Shown here: piece after piece, positions 1 through 6,110 of the stretch
Numbering within the stretch: position 1 is the stretch's first letter
How the letters are laid out: each line of letters begins with the position of its first letter
Assembly (NCBI GenBank): GCA_040381555.1
Contig: JBEIHC010000127.1
Span: forward strand, 1 to 7,511
From: CANHCC01 sp040381555
GTDB taxonomy: Bacteria > Bacteroidota > Bacteroidia > J057 > RFSG01
Length of the DNA stretch: 7,511 bases
Direction: 5' to 3'
Notes under the pieces: model-generated
Told to the model about the DNA's origin: nothing
Seen by the model: the letters and a program-made list of their open reading frames with translations, nothing else
Databases searched by the model: none
Made by a program: the position numbers and the translations under genes

Positions 1-23
1 AGCCTGTGCTGAGCCTGTCGAAG
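1..23. repeat. Edge fragment of a dispersed GAGCCTGTCGAAG-type repeat
   Basis: The window opens with the heptamer AGCCTGT at 1-7 and again at 12-18, followed by CGAAG. The core GAGCCTGTCGAAG, read on the other strand as CTTCGACAGGCTC, resembles a short palindromic repeat that I recognise from intergenic regions of many environmental bacteria. The copy runs off the left edge, so its full structure cannot be judged. There is no sign that it is transcribed or belongs to a mobile element. Confidence 0.4.
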
Positions 24-250
24 TACGCCGGGTCTCTCAGTTCTTCGAACGAGAAATTTAATGGAATTCTTTTATTCCCCCCACCGGCGCTTCGATTAGG
101 CGCCTCCCCAATAAAAATATAACAAAAGACATAATTCTGGCGCCCACTCAGTGACCGGTTGATACTCAGGTCGCTTAGACTCTATTCATTTTAAACAATA
201 AATTAAATAGAGTTATAATTTAGGCTTATCTCTAAAATTTATTTAAATCT
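24..250. other. Intergenic region downstream of the PorV-family gene, no gene seen
   Basis: No open frame with recognisable content is present. The stretch is very AT-rich near the 3' end of the PorV-family gene. Two inverted repeats are visible: GGCGC near 86-90 with GCGCC near 99-103, and an exact 8-base pair ACTCTATT (179-186) with AATAGAGT (206-213) around a 19-base loop. Neither is followed by a T tract on the minus strand, so I do not call a terminator for the minus-strand genes that end at 251. Confidence 0.5.
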
Positions 251-1390
251 TTACTTCGTAGATTTAACCATTTTCTTAAATCCTGCAGGATCAAATACAA
301 AACGGATAGAAAAAACATGAGAATATAATACCCGGGAAAAATTTCCAATATTGGTTAAAGCATAATCTACACTGAGATTTTTCAATACTAATCCTACCCC
401 TGCTGTTGGAAACACACTAAAAACCCGCTTGTTATCTTGATTAATGATACGCTGTAGATTTTTATATCCGCCCCGTAGAAATATTTTTTTCTTATAATTC
501 AACTCCGTGCCGGCATATGGGTCAATAGAAAATCTTCCTGCATTAATCAGCACATTTCTTTGACCATCAGTATAAAGCCCATTATCCAAACAAAAAAGCA
601 CCCCAAATTTTTTATCGGGAAAGAATTGATATCCTGCTCCAATTCGAAAGGAGGGAAGTGTCAGCTCTAAAGAGTTTTCAGGGATTTCATTTCCTGTTTG
701 AAGAAAGGCTGCTCCAAAGGACGAAGTATTAAAACTCCAAGCATTGAAAGTAGAAGTGGCATCACTCATCATTAATCCGAGTCGAACCTTCTTATGTGTG
801 TACTGTGCGCCTAAATCAAATCCAAAGCCCCAGGCATTGGCGAAGTTTCCGATTCTTCTATTGATTATTTTGGCGCTACCCCCTAGGCTAAGGCCTTTCA
901 AAAACCAAGCCTCCCGAGCATAGGAAAGAATAAGAGCAGAAGAGGCATCTGAAAATTCCTCAATATTATTGTAATTAATATTTCCACTGGCATCAATCAA
1001 ATTGAGCGTATTGGGAATATCATCAATCCCGAGACGGATAAAAGAGGCTGCGAATCGTCCACCCGCTTTTACCGGAAGCGCAAGTCCTGCATAATCGTAT
1101 TTAGCTATACCAGCGAAATACTCTGAGTGCATCAGGGCGAATTCCGGTAAGTCTGGTCCGTGAAGAAGCCCTGCAGGATTCCAATAAGCAGCTGTAACAT
1201 CTGATACAACAGCAGATTGAGCGCCACCCAAAGCAGCTGCTCGGGCCCCTACCCCAATTTGCAAAAATTCATTGCTATACTTAGGTGCAGATATCTGTGC
1301 CTGTAAGCTCCCCAGACAAAACAGAAATGGCCACACCAACAGTTGGAATAGCACTCCTGGAGAAAGCGGATATAGAGAAGTTGTTTTCAA
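251..1390 (-). CDS. PorV/PorQ-family outer-membrane protein
   Basis: This is a predicted outer-membrane beta-barrel of the PorV/PorQ family. Characterised members take part in type IX secretion: PorV shuttles cargo at the cell surface and PorQ anchors part of the attachment complex. From the TTG start at 1390 the protein has 379 residues. It begins M-K-T-T, then has a hydrophobic stretch and a signal-peptidase site near LQA-Q (residues 29-32). The family signature follows: GVGARAAALGGA at about 46-57 and WNPAGL at 70-75, then alternating amphipathic strands to the end. The frame is open upstream to a TTG at 1435, but that adds 15 residues (MSCPVAPHTV...) that do not look like a signal n-region. 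No ATG is available, so the start is uncertain. The gene lies 64 bases beyond the HAD gene on the same strand and may share its transcript. It resembles the PorV-like paralogues that stand apart from the main secretion loci. Whether it handles type IX cargo cannot be told here. Confidence 0.85.
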   Translation of the reverse strand: MKTTSLYPLSPGVLFQLLVWPFLFCLGSLQAQISAPKYSNEFLQIGVGARAAALGGAQSAVVSDVTAAYWNPAGLLHGPDLPEFALMHSEYFAGIAKYDYAGLALPVKAGGRFAASFIRLGIDDIPNTLNLIDASGNINYNNIEEFSDASSALILSYAREAWFLKGLSLGGSAKIINRRIGNFANAWGFGFDLGAQYTHKKVRLGLMMSDATSTFNAWSFNTSSFGAAFLQTGNEIPENSLELTLPSFRIGAGYQFFPDKKFGVLFCLDNGLYTDGQRNVLINAGRFSIDPYAGTELNYKKKIFLRGGYKNLQRIINQDNKRVFSVFPTAGVGLVLKNLSVDYALTNIGNFSRVLYSHVFSIRFVFDPAGFKKMVKSTK

Positions 1391-1432
1391 GATAATTCTT
1401 AAAATTACAGTATGCGGAGCAACCGGACAAGA

Positions 1433-1463
1433 CAAAAATTATTACACTGAAAAATCAAGACAA
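1433..1463 (-). promoter_or_regulatory. Possible internal promoter before the PorV-family gene
   Basis: On the minus strand a TTG (1463-1461) is followed after 19 bases by TAATTTTTG (1441-1433). This is one base longer than the Bacteroidota consensus TAnnTTTG. It overlaps the end of the HAD gene. Initiation a few bases downstream would leave a leader of about 40 bases before the TTG start at 1390 and would exclude the TTG at 1435. The match is imperfect and may be chance in AT-rich DNA. Confidence 0.25.
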
Positions 1464-2162
1464 AGGGTACAATAGTTCGGACAAGGTAGAAATTTCCTGA
1501 AATCCCTCCGGATTGGCCTTTTTTTGAGGGTTGAAAAAGATAGGAGTCATACCTGCTGCCTGTGCTCCTAGCATATCAGCCTCGTAATCATCCCCAATAT
1601 ACCAATGTTGTCGCTTAGGGCTGCCTGAGCGCTTCAAAGCATAGTCAAAAATTCGAACATCCGGTTTGCGATATCCAGCAGACTCAGAACTAATCATTTC
1701 CGTGATATATTCCTGCAAGCCAGAGTATTCGAGTTTCACCCGCTGCACTTCTTCAAATCCGTTGGTGATGATAAACAAAGGGGATTCTTTTGCCAAAATA
1801 GAAACTGTTTCTATTGCTCCCGGAAACAAAGCACCCTTCTTAGGACATTCCAATGTGTAGCGCTCCGCAAATTCTGATAACCAAGAACCCACACCAGTAT
1901 CAAGCAGGCATGCCTTAAAGGACTCTTCAAATCTTCGGATTCTCAGCTCTGTTTGAGTAATTTCATGCTTGCGATACAACTCCCAGCATTTTTCATTTAT
2001 TCTGGAATAAACAGGAAAGAAAGCTTCGATTTGAATATTTTCACCAATAGAAGAAGAATAATCCAACAGTAATTCAGCTAGGGTTTCTCGGGAGTTTGTT
2101 TCAAAATCCCAGAGAGTATGATCTAAATCAAAGAATATGGGTTGAGAGAGAAACGAGTTCAT
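1455..2162 (-). CDS. HAD-family hydrolase, YjjG-type (noncanonical pyrimidine nucleotidase)
   Basis: A 235-residue cytoplasmic haloacid dehalogenase-superfamily phosphatase. All four HAD motifs are visible. Motif I is DLDHTLWD with the nucleophile Asp12 and acid/base Asp14. Motif II is ITNG with Thr133. Motif III is the Lys of YRKPD (Lys166). Motif IV is GDDYEAD with Asp191, Asp192 and Asp196, which bind magnesium. The helical cap occupies roughly residues 18-105. The DLDHTLWDF opening, the cap length and the IGDDYEADMLGAQAAGM segment resemble the YjjG family. Those enzymes dephosphorylate nucleoside monophosphates, including noncanonical pyrimidine nucleotides, and are thought to clean up the nucleotide pool. 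Substrate choice in HAD enzymes is hard to predict from sequence, so the reaction is an inference. It starts with ATG at 2162 and no clear Shine-Dalgarno is seen. The PorV-family gene follows on the same strand; no functional link between the two is evident. Confidence 0.88.
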   Translation of the reverse strand: MNSFLSQPIFFDLDHTLWDFETNSRETLAELLLDYSSSIGENIQIEAFFPVYSRINEKCWELYRKHEITQTELRIRRFEESFKACLLDTGVGSWLSEFAERYTLECPKKGALFPGAIETVSILAKESPLFIITNGFEEVQRVKLEYSGLQEYITEMISSESAGYRKPDVRIFDYALKRSGSPKRQHWYIGDDYEADMLGAQAAGMTPIFFNPQKKANPEGFQEISTLSELLYPLS

Positions 2163-2522
2163 TCAATGGGTGAATTAGGTGGCAGGTAATCCTATAAAAT
2201 TACTGTAAACTCATGGAATAGCTGCCCAAACAGACATTCTATTTCCTGATTAAGAACAGTATGTGCAACAAACAGACTCATTGTACTCACAAGTCCATGT
2301 TTTCGATTCTTAATTGAGAGTATCCCGCCGAGACCCGAATGCACAGGAGCGGAAAGGCAATCTAGACAAATCAAAATTCCTTGTAATGATCGATAACGAA
2401 ACAGGTGAATTAGTACATCCTAGATTAATCGTATCCTGTTATCCTGATAATAAAACCCTTGACAATAGGATTCCTAAAGGTTAACCTAGGAAAAGCTTTC
2501 AAACTTAAATCATGTGTAAATA
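2163..2522. other. Intergenic region without a convincing gene
   Basis: About 360 bases separate the HAD gene from the tRNA terminator. A TTG-started minus-strand frame (2192-2374, 60 codons) and an ATG-started plus-strand frame (2386-2484, 32 codons, beginning MIDNETGEL) exist, but neither has recognisable content, a ribosome-binding site or a clear promoter. The most regular element is a near-palindrome centred on GGTTAACC at 2479-2486. No convincing promoter for the HAD gene was found; TAATTTTA near 2201 is at best a weak -7 match. Confidence 0.4.
2471..2492. repeat. Near-perfect palindrome around GGTTAACC
   Basis: TTCCTA (2471-2476) and TAGGAA (2487-2492) are exact inverted copies. They flank the self-complementary core GGTTAACC (2479-2486), with two extra A bases on the left side only. 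A 22-base imperfect palindrome of this kind could be an operator for a dimeric regulator, but there is no obvious promoter or gene start next to it. It lies 31 bases beyond the terminator of the tRNA gene. Confidence 0.3.
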
Positions 2523-2524
2523 TC

Positions 2525-2558
2525 AAAAAAAAGTGCGTAAGCTTTCGCATTACGCACT
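2525..2558 (-). terminator. Rho-independent terminator of the initiator tRNA
   Basis: Read on the minus strand, AGTGCGTAA (2558-2550) pairs exactly with TTACGCACT (2540-2532). One T is bulged, then a GC/GC pair closes a GAAA tetraloop, and the stem runs straight into a tract of T bases (2532-2525). It lies 14 bases after the 3' end of the tRNA. Stem, tetraloop and T tract together make a textbook intrinsic terminator. Confidence 0.88.
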
Positions 2559-2572
2559 CAATCTGATTTTCG

Positions 2573-2645
<73 letters not shown>

Positions 2646-2654
2646 TTATGAGTA

Positions 2655-2685
2655 CAAAGGTAAGACATTCTGGGAAAGAAACCAA
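2655..2685 (-). promoter_or_regulatory. Promoter of the initiator tRNA (Bacteroidota type)
   Basis: On the minus strand TTG (2685-2683), a 20-base spacer and TACCTTTG (2662-2655) exactly fit the Bacteroidota housekeeping pattern TTG, 19-21 bases, TAnnTTTG. The -7 element ends 9 bases before the first base of the tRNA, which implies a leader of only a few bases. Confidence 0.8.
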
Positions 2686-2699
2686 TATACAACTACGAA

Positions 2700-2727
2700 T
2701 TGTTATGAATATATTTTGATAATTTTG
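2700..2727 (+). promoter_or_regulatory. Likely promoter of the sigma/anti-sigma operon
   Basis: TAATTTTG (2720-2727) matches TAnnTTTG exactly. A TTG occurs at 2700-2702, but the spacer of 17 bases is shorter than the usual 19-21. Initiation near 2733 would give a leader of about 50 bases before the ATG at 2784. It is placed back to back with the tRNA promoter. If the sigma factor autoregulates, a different element may be the true promoter. Confidence 0.4.
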
Positions 2728-2783
2728 TAGAGAGCTGTCATGCAACCCTTTTCCTTTCATATTCATCTTCTTGTTAACTTCTG

Positions 2784-3350
2784 ATGCAGGCGCAAGATAT
2801 CAGGCTTGAAGAATCTGTCTTGGTGGATGGCTGTCTCAAGGGAGATTCCCGAAGTCAGGAAGGTTTGTACAAACGGTATTCTAAACTAATGTATTCTGTT
2901 TGTTGCCGTTATGCTCGTGACAAAGATATTGCTGCGGACATTCTGCAAGATGGGTTTATTCGAGTGTTTCACTCGTTGGAATCTTTTAGAAAAGAGGGTT
3001 CACTAGAAGGTTGGATTAGACGCATAATAGTCAATACAGCCCTTGAATACCATCGCAAGAATGCAGGAATTACTTGGATTGAGGAACCTGAAGATAAAGA
3101 TTTTGCCCCTGTGGTAGAAGAAGCGAATGGTAGTTTGGAGGCTGAAGATTTGATGAAGTTAATTCAGAATCTTTCACCAGGCTATCGAATGGTGTTTAAC
3201 CTCTACGCAATTGAAGGCTATAACCACAGGGAAATAGCAGAAATGTTGCACATAAGTGAGGGGACATCGAAATCACAACTGGCGCGAGCTCGAAGTCTGC
3301 TCCAGCAACAAGTAGAAATATTATTCGGCGAAAAACCGCATGCATACTGA
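2784..3350 (+). CDS. RNA polymerase ECF sigma factor (sigma-70 family)
   Basis: A 188-residue group 4 sigma factor that should direct RNA polymerase to a dedicated promoter set. Region 2 covers about residues 24-92, with DILQDGFIRVFHSLESF (52-68) as the -10-recognition helix segment and GWIRRIIVNTALEYHRK (76-92) after it. An acidic linker (98-122) leads to region 4 at about 122-178, where NHREIAEMLHISEGTSKSQL (147-166) forms the helix-turn-helix that reads the -35 element. The length is usual for ECF factors, and regions 1 and 3 are absent as expected. The ATG at 2784 gives a full region 2; no Shine-Dalgarno is visible, which is common in Bacteroidota. The last 11 bases overlap the next gene, so the two are probably translationally coupled. 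The pairing suggests that the partner protein holds this factor inactive until an envelope signal arrives. The target genes are unknown. Confidence 0.94.
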   Translation: MQAQDIRLEESVLVDGCLKGDSRSQEGLYKRYSKLMYSVCCRYARDKDIAADILQDGFIRVFHSLESFRKEGSLEGWIRRIIVNTALEYHRKNAGITWIEEPEDKDFAPVVEEANGSLEAEDLMKLIQNLSPGYRMVFNLYAIEGYNHREIAEMLHISEGTSKSQLARARSLLQQQVEILFGEKPHAY

Positions 3351-4584
3351 TCAAAATCCCATAGACGACCTGTTCCGAAATAAACTCGGAGATCAGGAAA
3401 CGACTCCCCCTCTTGGGGTATGGGAAGAGGTGCGTGCTCAAGTTCAACTCGATCAGGTTTTTCACCAAAAACTTTATACCCATGAAAAGGCTGTTCCGAA
3501 ACGAGTTTGGAAGGGCATTCGTGCAAGTCTGCATCCATCTGCACACAAGATTTACTTTCTTTCATCCTATTTCCAATATGCGGCCGCAGCTGTGCTTATC
3601 TTGGCAATAGGATTATGGTGGTTAAACCCAACGAATGAACCAAGTGGGATAAAACTTGCCAACCTGAAACCTCTCTCCTTGGCATTTCAGGCACAAATGA
3701 AATCGAGCCAATATACATCCAGTGAAAAAGTTACTCAAGAAAACACAGGCAATCCTTGGTATAGCTCCAGAAACAACCCTCGAACAGATGTTCCAACAGA
3801 AAGTCCAGTGAGTTATTCCTCTTCACCAAAACAATTTTTTTCTACTGAAATCCAAAGAGAACTTTCATCGAATTCTACTGAAAATGAATCTACTGAAAAT
3901 TTCGATTCTGCTTCTGATGTTTCTAAAAATCCCACTTTAAAGAATTTACTCTTTGACTCAAAACTTATAACTCAGGATTCCAAATCGGAAGCAATTCCCT
4001 CTAGTACTCAACCATATCTATCCTCAACAGCAAATTCTCGAAACAACAACAACAAAACATTACCCTGGACGGTTTCATCCTTATTTTCACCCGATGTAAA
4101 TTTTGCTTCGGCTCGTAATCTTGGAAATGAAATTAACAATCAGCAAGGGAAGATTCAATATACAGCAGGAATTCGATTGGGTTATTCTTTGAATGAGCGT
4201 TGGACAATACAAAGCGGGGTTCAATATGCGGATCAAGGAACGATGCAAATTCCCAGAGGAGAGCAGGATAATTACACTGGTACCTCTTCCTTCTCAAGAC
4301 TTGGTCCACCCATGGAGGTAAAAGCACAAATTATTGATGTGCCTGTAGTGGTTCGGTATCGAATTTTAGGAGATAAATTGCGGTGGTATGTCAATTCAGG
4401 TTTTAACGCAAACCTTACTGGCGGGGCAAGTTCTATCCTCTTTGGTACCGGAACAGAGTTTCGTGCAAATCCCAAAATCAGCGTCAGTATTGAGCCTACT
4501 CTGCGTAGAACCATTGAAACGATGCCCAATTTAAAACCCAATACACTGGGAATATTCACCGGGATAAATTATAAATTTCAATAA
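3340..4584 (+). CDS. Putative dual-membrane-spanning anti-sigma factor with C-terminal beta-barrel
   Basis: A 414-residue protein with an unusual layout. Residues 1-75 are polar and contain a motif repeated 29 residues apart: F12, K15, L16, E20, P24, V27, W28 match F41, K44, L45, E49, P53, V56, W57. A single hydrophobic helix follows at about 79-95. Basic residues before it (K54, R55, K58, R61, K70) predict a cytoplasmic N-terminus. Residues 97-242 are a Ser/Thr/Asn-rich, apparently disordered stretch. From about 243 to the end come beta-strand-like segments of the porin-like OMP_b-brl class, ending in YKFQ. The start overlaps the sigma gene by 11 bases, and three TAA codons follow in a row. 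I infer that the N-terminus binds the sigma factor, the linker crosses the periplasm and the barrel sits in the outer membrane, as in the Dma proteins reported from Bacteroides thetaiotaomicron. Alternatives are that the barrel folds only partly or that the protein is cleaved. Binding is not shown by sequence. Confidence 0.8.
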   Translation: MHTDQNPIDDLFRNKLGDQETTPPLGVWEEVRAQVQLDQVFHQKLYTHEKAVPKRVWKGIRASLHPSAHKIYFLSSYFQYAAAAVLILAIGLWWLNPTNEPSGIKLANLKPLSLAFQAQMKSSQYTSSEKVTQENTGNPWYSSRNNPRTDVPTESPVSYSSSPKQFFSTEIQRELSSNSTENESTENFDSASDVSKNPTLKNLLFDSKLITQDSKSEAIPSSTQPYLSSTANSRNNNNKTLPWTVSSLFSPDVNFASARNLGNEINNQQGKIQYTAGIRLGYSLNERWTIQSGVQYADQGTMQIPRGEQDNYTGTSSFSRLGPPMEVKAQIIDVPVVVRYRILGDKLRWYVNSGFNANLTGGASSILFGTGTEFRANPKISVSIEPTLRRTIETMPNLKPNTLGIFTGINYKFQ

Positions 4585-4604
4585 TAATAAACTCTAGAAG
4601 AATT

Positions 4605-5849
4605 TCATTTCTCCGAAACCTCAGGGAAATATTCTATCCTGCTGAGTTTATCCGGGTTCAGGTATTTTGCGGAACAATTCTGGATTTGATCTAAAGTAAT
4701 AGATTTGATTTTTTCAATATATGCTTCAGCAGGTAAGAATGCAGGTTGAAAAACTTCCCTTAGGTAAAAGTGTAATAAGCTCTGTCGATTATCCTGTTGT
4801 AACAAGGCATTGCCAGTGAATTGTCGAATTGCCTTATCCAATGCGTCTTGACTAATACCTTCCTTGAGAATTCTATTTAATTCATTTTGTATCAATAAGT
4901 TTACTTTTTCACGCTTTTTTTCTTCTGAAGAGAAATATATCCCCACATAACCGGTGTCTTCAAAAGAAGTATAGGTGCTACTAATCTGGTAAACCAACCC
5001 ATATTTTTCACGGATAGATAAATTCAATCGAGAGTTCATTGCCGGTCCTCCCAACAAGTTAGTCAATAACTGAAGAGCCCAATGATCTGGGGCATTTCGG
5101 GAAGGAGCAGAATGTCCCATAAACACATGAGACTGTTGAAGTGCTTTTGAGGAAGTCAAATGAAACTGCTTTCTAACTGGTACAGCCTTAATATGCTTGG
5201 GGGCCTGCTGCCGGGTAAGCTCCCCGAAATGTTTTTCTATCATGTCGAGGGCTTTTTCAGAAGGAATATCTCCACAAATCCCCACAGCCAAAGTATTGGA
5301 TCGATACCAAGAACTGCAATGCTGTACCAATTTTTTTTGGGTTAATTTTTGCAGTGAATCGCGTGTTCCTAATATGGGTCTACCTAATGCTTGATTTGGA
5401 TACAAAGCAGCTTCAAACTCTTCGATAATTGTTTCTTCAGGATAATCTTGATACATATCGATTTCTTCGGCAATAACACTCTTTTCCTTCTCTATTTCCC
5501 CTTCTGGAAAAACAGAATGCAAGAGAATATCTGACAGTAATTCTATCGCTCGCTCGGAATGCTCCTTTGCAACACTTGCATAATAACAGGTTTGCTCTTT
5601 TGTAGTATAGGCATTCAACTCTCCTCCAACAGAATCTAATCGGTTGAGAATATGGAATGCTTTCCGTTTTTCGGTTCCTTTAAATACCATGTGTTCGATA
5701 AAATGGGAGACTCCATTTATGGACGAATCCTCATCTCTTGTACCCGTATTGACCAAGACTGCAACATACACTGCCTGACTACCCGGATTGGGGAGAAAAA
5801 TTGTTTTTAATCCAGATTTTAACTTCCGGATTTGGGGGCTTAGATTCAC
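4605..5849 (-). CDS. M16-family zinc metallopeptidase (pitrilysin/insulinase-like)
   Basis: A 414-residue processing-peptidase-like protein of family M16. The inverted zinc motif HxxEH is HFIEH at residues 49-53, so His49 and His53 bind zinc and Glu52 is the catalytic base. The third ligand is most likely Glu129 in VIAEEID, 76 residues after His53. The second half carries the family's GGPAMNSRL...IREKYGLVY element (267-287), including Arg280 and Tyr287, which helps to form the active site in two-lobed members. The length equals one two-domain M16B chain, which normally works as a dimer. No signal peptide or membrane segment is seen, so it should be cytoplasmic; the substrate is unknown. The start codon is GTG at 5849 and there is no upstream ATG in a sensible place. 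A TAnnTTTG element ends only four bases before it, which would make the mRNA leaderless. The gene converges on the anti-sigma gene, 20 bases away, with no terminator hairpin between them. Confidence 0.92.
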   Translation of the reverse strand: MNLSPQIRKLKSGLKTIFLPNPGSQAVYVAVLVNTGTRDEDSSINGVSHFIEHMVFKGTEKRKAFHILNRLDSVGGELNAYTTKEQTCYYASVAKEHSERAIELLSDILLHSVFPEGEIEKEKSVIAEEIDMYQDYPEETIIEEFEAALYPNQALGRPILGTRDSLQKLTQKKLVQHCSSWYRSNTLAVGICGDIPSEKALDMIEKHFGELTRQQAPKHIKAVPVRKQFHLTSSKALQQSHVFMGHSAPSRNAPDHWALQLLTNLLGGPAMNSRLNLSIREKYGLVYQISSTYTSFEDTGYVGIYFSSEEKKREKVNLLIQNELNRILKEGISQDALDKAIRQFTGNALLQQDNRQSLLHFYLREVFQPAFLPAEAYIEKIKSITLDQIQNCSAKYLNPDKLSRIEYFPEVSEK

Positions 5850-5853
5850 AATA

Positions 5854-5861
5854 CAAAAGTA
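5854..5861 (-). promoter_or_regulatory. TAnnTTTG element just before the M16 gene
   Basis: On the minus strand TACTTTTG (5861-5854) fits the Bacteroidota -7 consensus and ends four bases before the GTG start. No TTG lies at the proper distance upstream; the nearest is about 30 bases away. If it is active, transcription would begin at or next to the start codon. Confidence 0.3.
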
Positions 5862-5900
5862 ATATTGGAATTGGCATGGTGGTAATTTTTACAATTTACC

Positions 5901-5917
5901 TCATAGGGCCCTAATGA
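5901..5917. repeat. Near-palindrome around AGGGCCCT between divergent genes
   Basis: TCAT (5901-5904) and ATGA (5914-5917) are inverted copies around the self-complementary AGGGCCCT (5905-5912), with one extra A on the right. It lies about 50 bases upstream of the M16 start and about 190 bases upstream of the lipoprotein-like gene. The position would suit an operator, but no repressor is linked. Most of the rest of this 261-base gap is featureless apart from CCTGCAGG at 5966-5973 and a weak TACCATTG -7-like element at 6068-6075. Confidence 0.25.
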
Positions 5918-6095
5918 ATACATTCTATTTTTTACCCTTGAGGTACTTGGGTTTTTACCTAAACGCCTGCAGGATTTCCCATTAATTTTACTGTCCGAAA
6001 TAAAAATATGGCGCTTAGCGGAAAATAAACAATCCATGAAGAGAAGCAATTATTAGCTAAACACGATTACCATTGTGGGATGAAATAAGGAATCT

Positions 6096-6110
6096 GGGAT
6101 AGGAAATCCC
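6096..6110 (+). promoter_or_regulatory. Hairpin with SD-like loop abutting an ATG
   Basis: GGGAT (6096-6100) pairs with ATCCC (6106-6110), and the five-base loop is AGGAA (6101-6105), a Shine-Dalgarno-like sequence five bases from the ATG at 6111. The arrangement supports that ATG as a real start and could let folding of the stem affect translation. The stem is only five pairs, so this may be chance. Confidence 0.3.

Noticed and set aside
179..213. Intrinsic terminator for the HAD/PorV-family genes
   Set aside because: An 8-base A/T-rich inverted repeat with a 19-base loop and no T tract on the minus strand does not fit an intrinsic terminator.
2192..2374. 60-codon minus-strand frame
   Set aside because: It has a TTG start, no recognisable content, no ribosome-binding site and no promoter. 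It may be a remnant but cannot be supported.
2459..2464. TTGACA as a sigma-70 -35 box
   Set aside because: No TATAAT-like element follows at the right spacing, and Bacteroidota promoters do not use this pattern.
2386..2484. 32-codon plus-strand frame beginning MIDNETGEL
   Set aside because: It is short with no Shine-Dalgarno or promoter, and its stop falls in the GGTTAACC palindrome. Chance is the simpler explanation.
3196..3565. Two long minus-strand frames opposite the end of the sigma gene and the start of its partner
   Set aside because: They are antisense shadows of genes with clear domain content, with no family resemblance of their own.
4272..4559. 95-codon minus-strand frame opposite the barrel domain
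   Set aside because: It is the antisense of a well-supported coding region and has no signature of its own.
5846..6049. 67-codon minus-strand frame upstream of the M16 gene
   Set aside because: Its composition is unlike a protein, it has no recognisable domain, and it overlaps the M16 start and its -7-like element.
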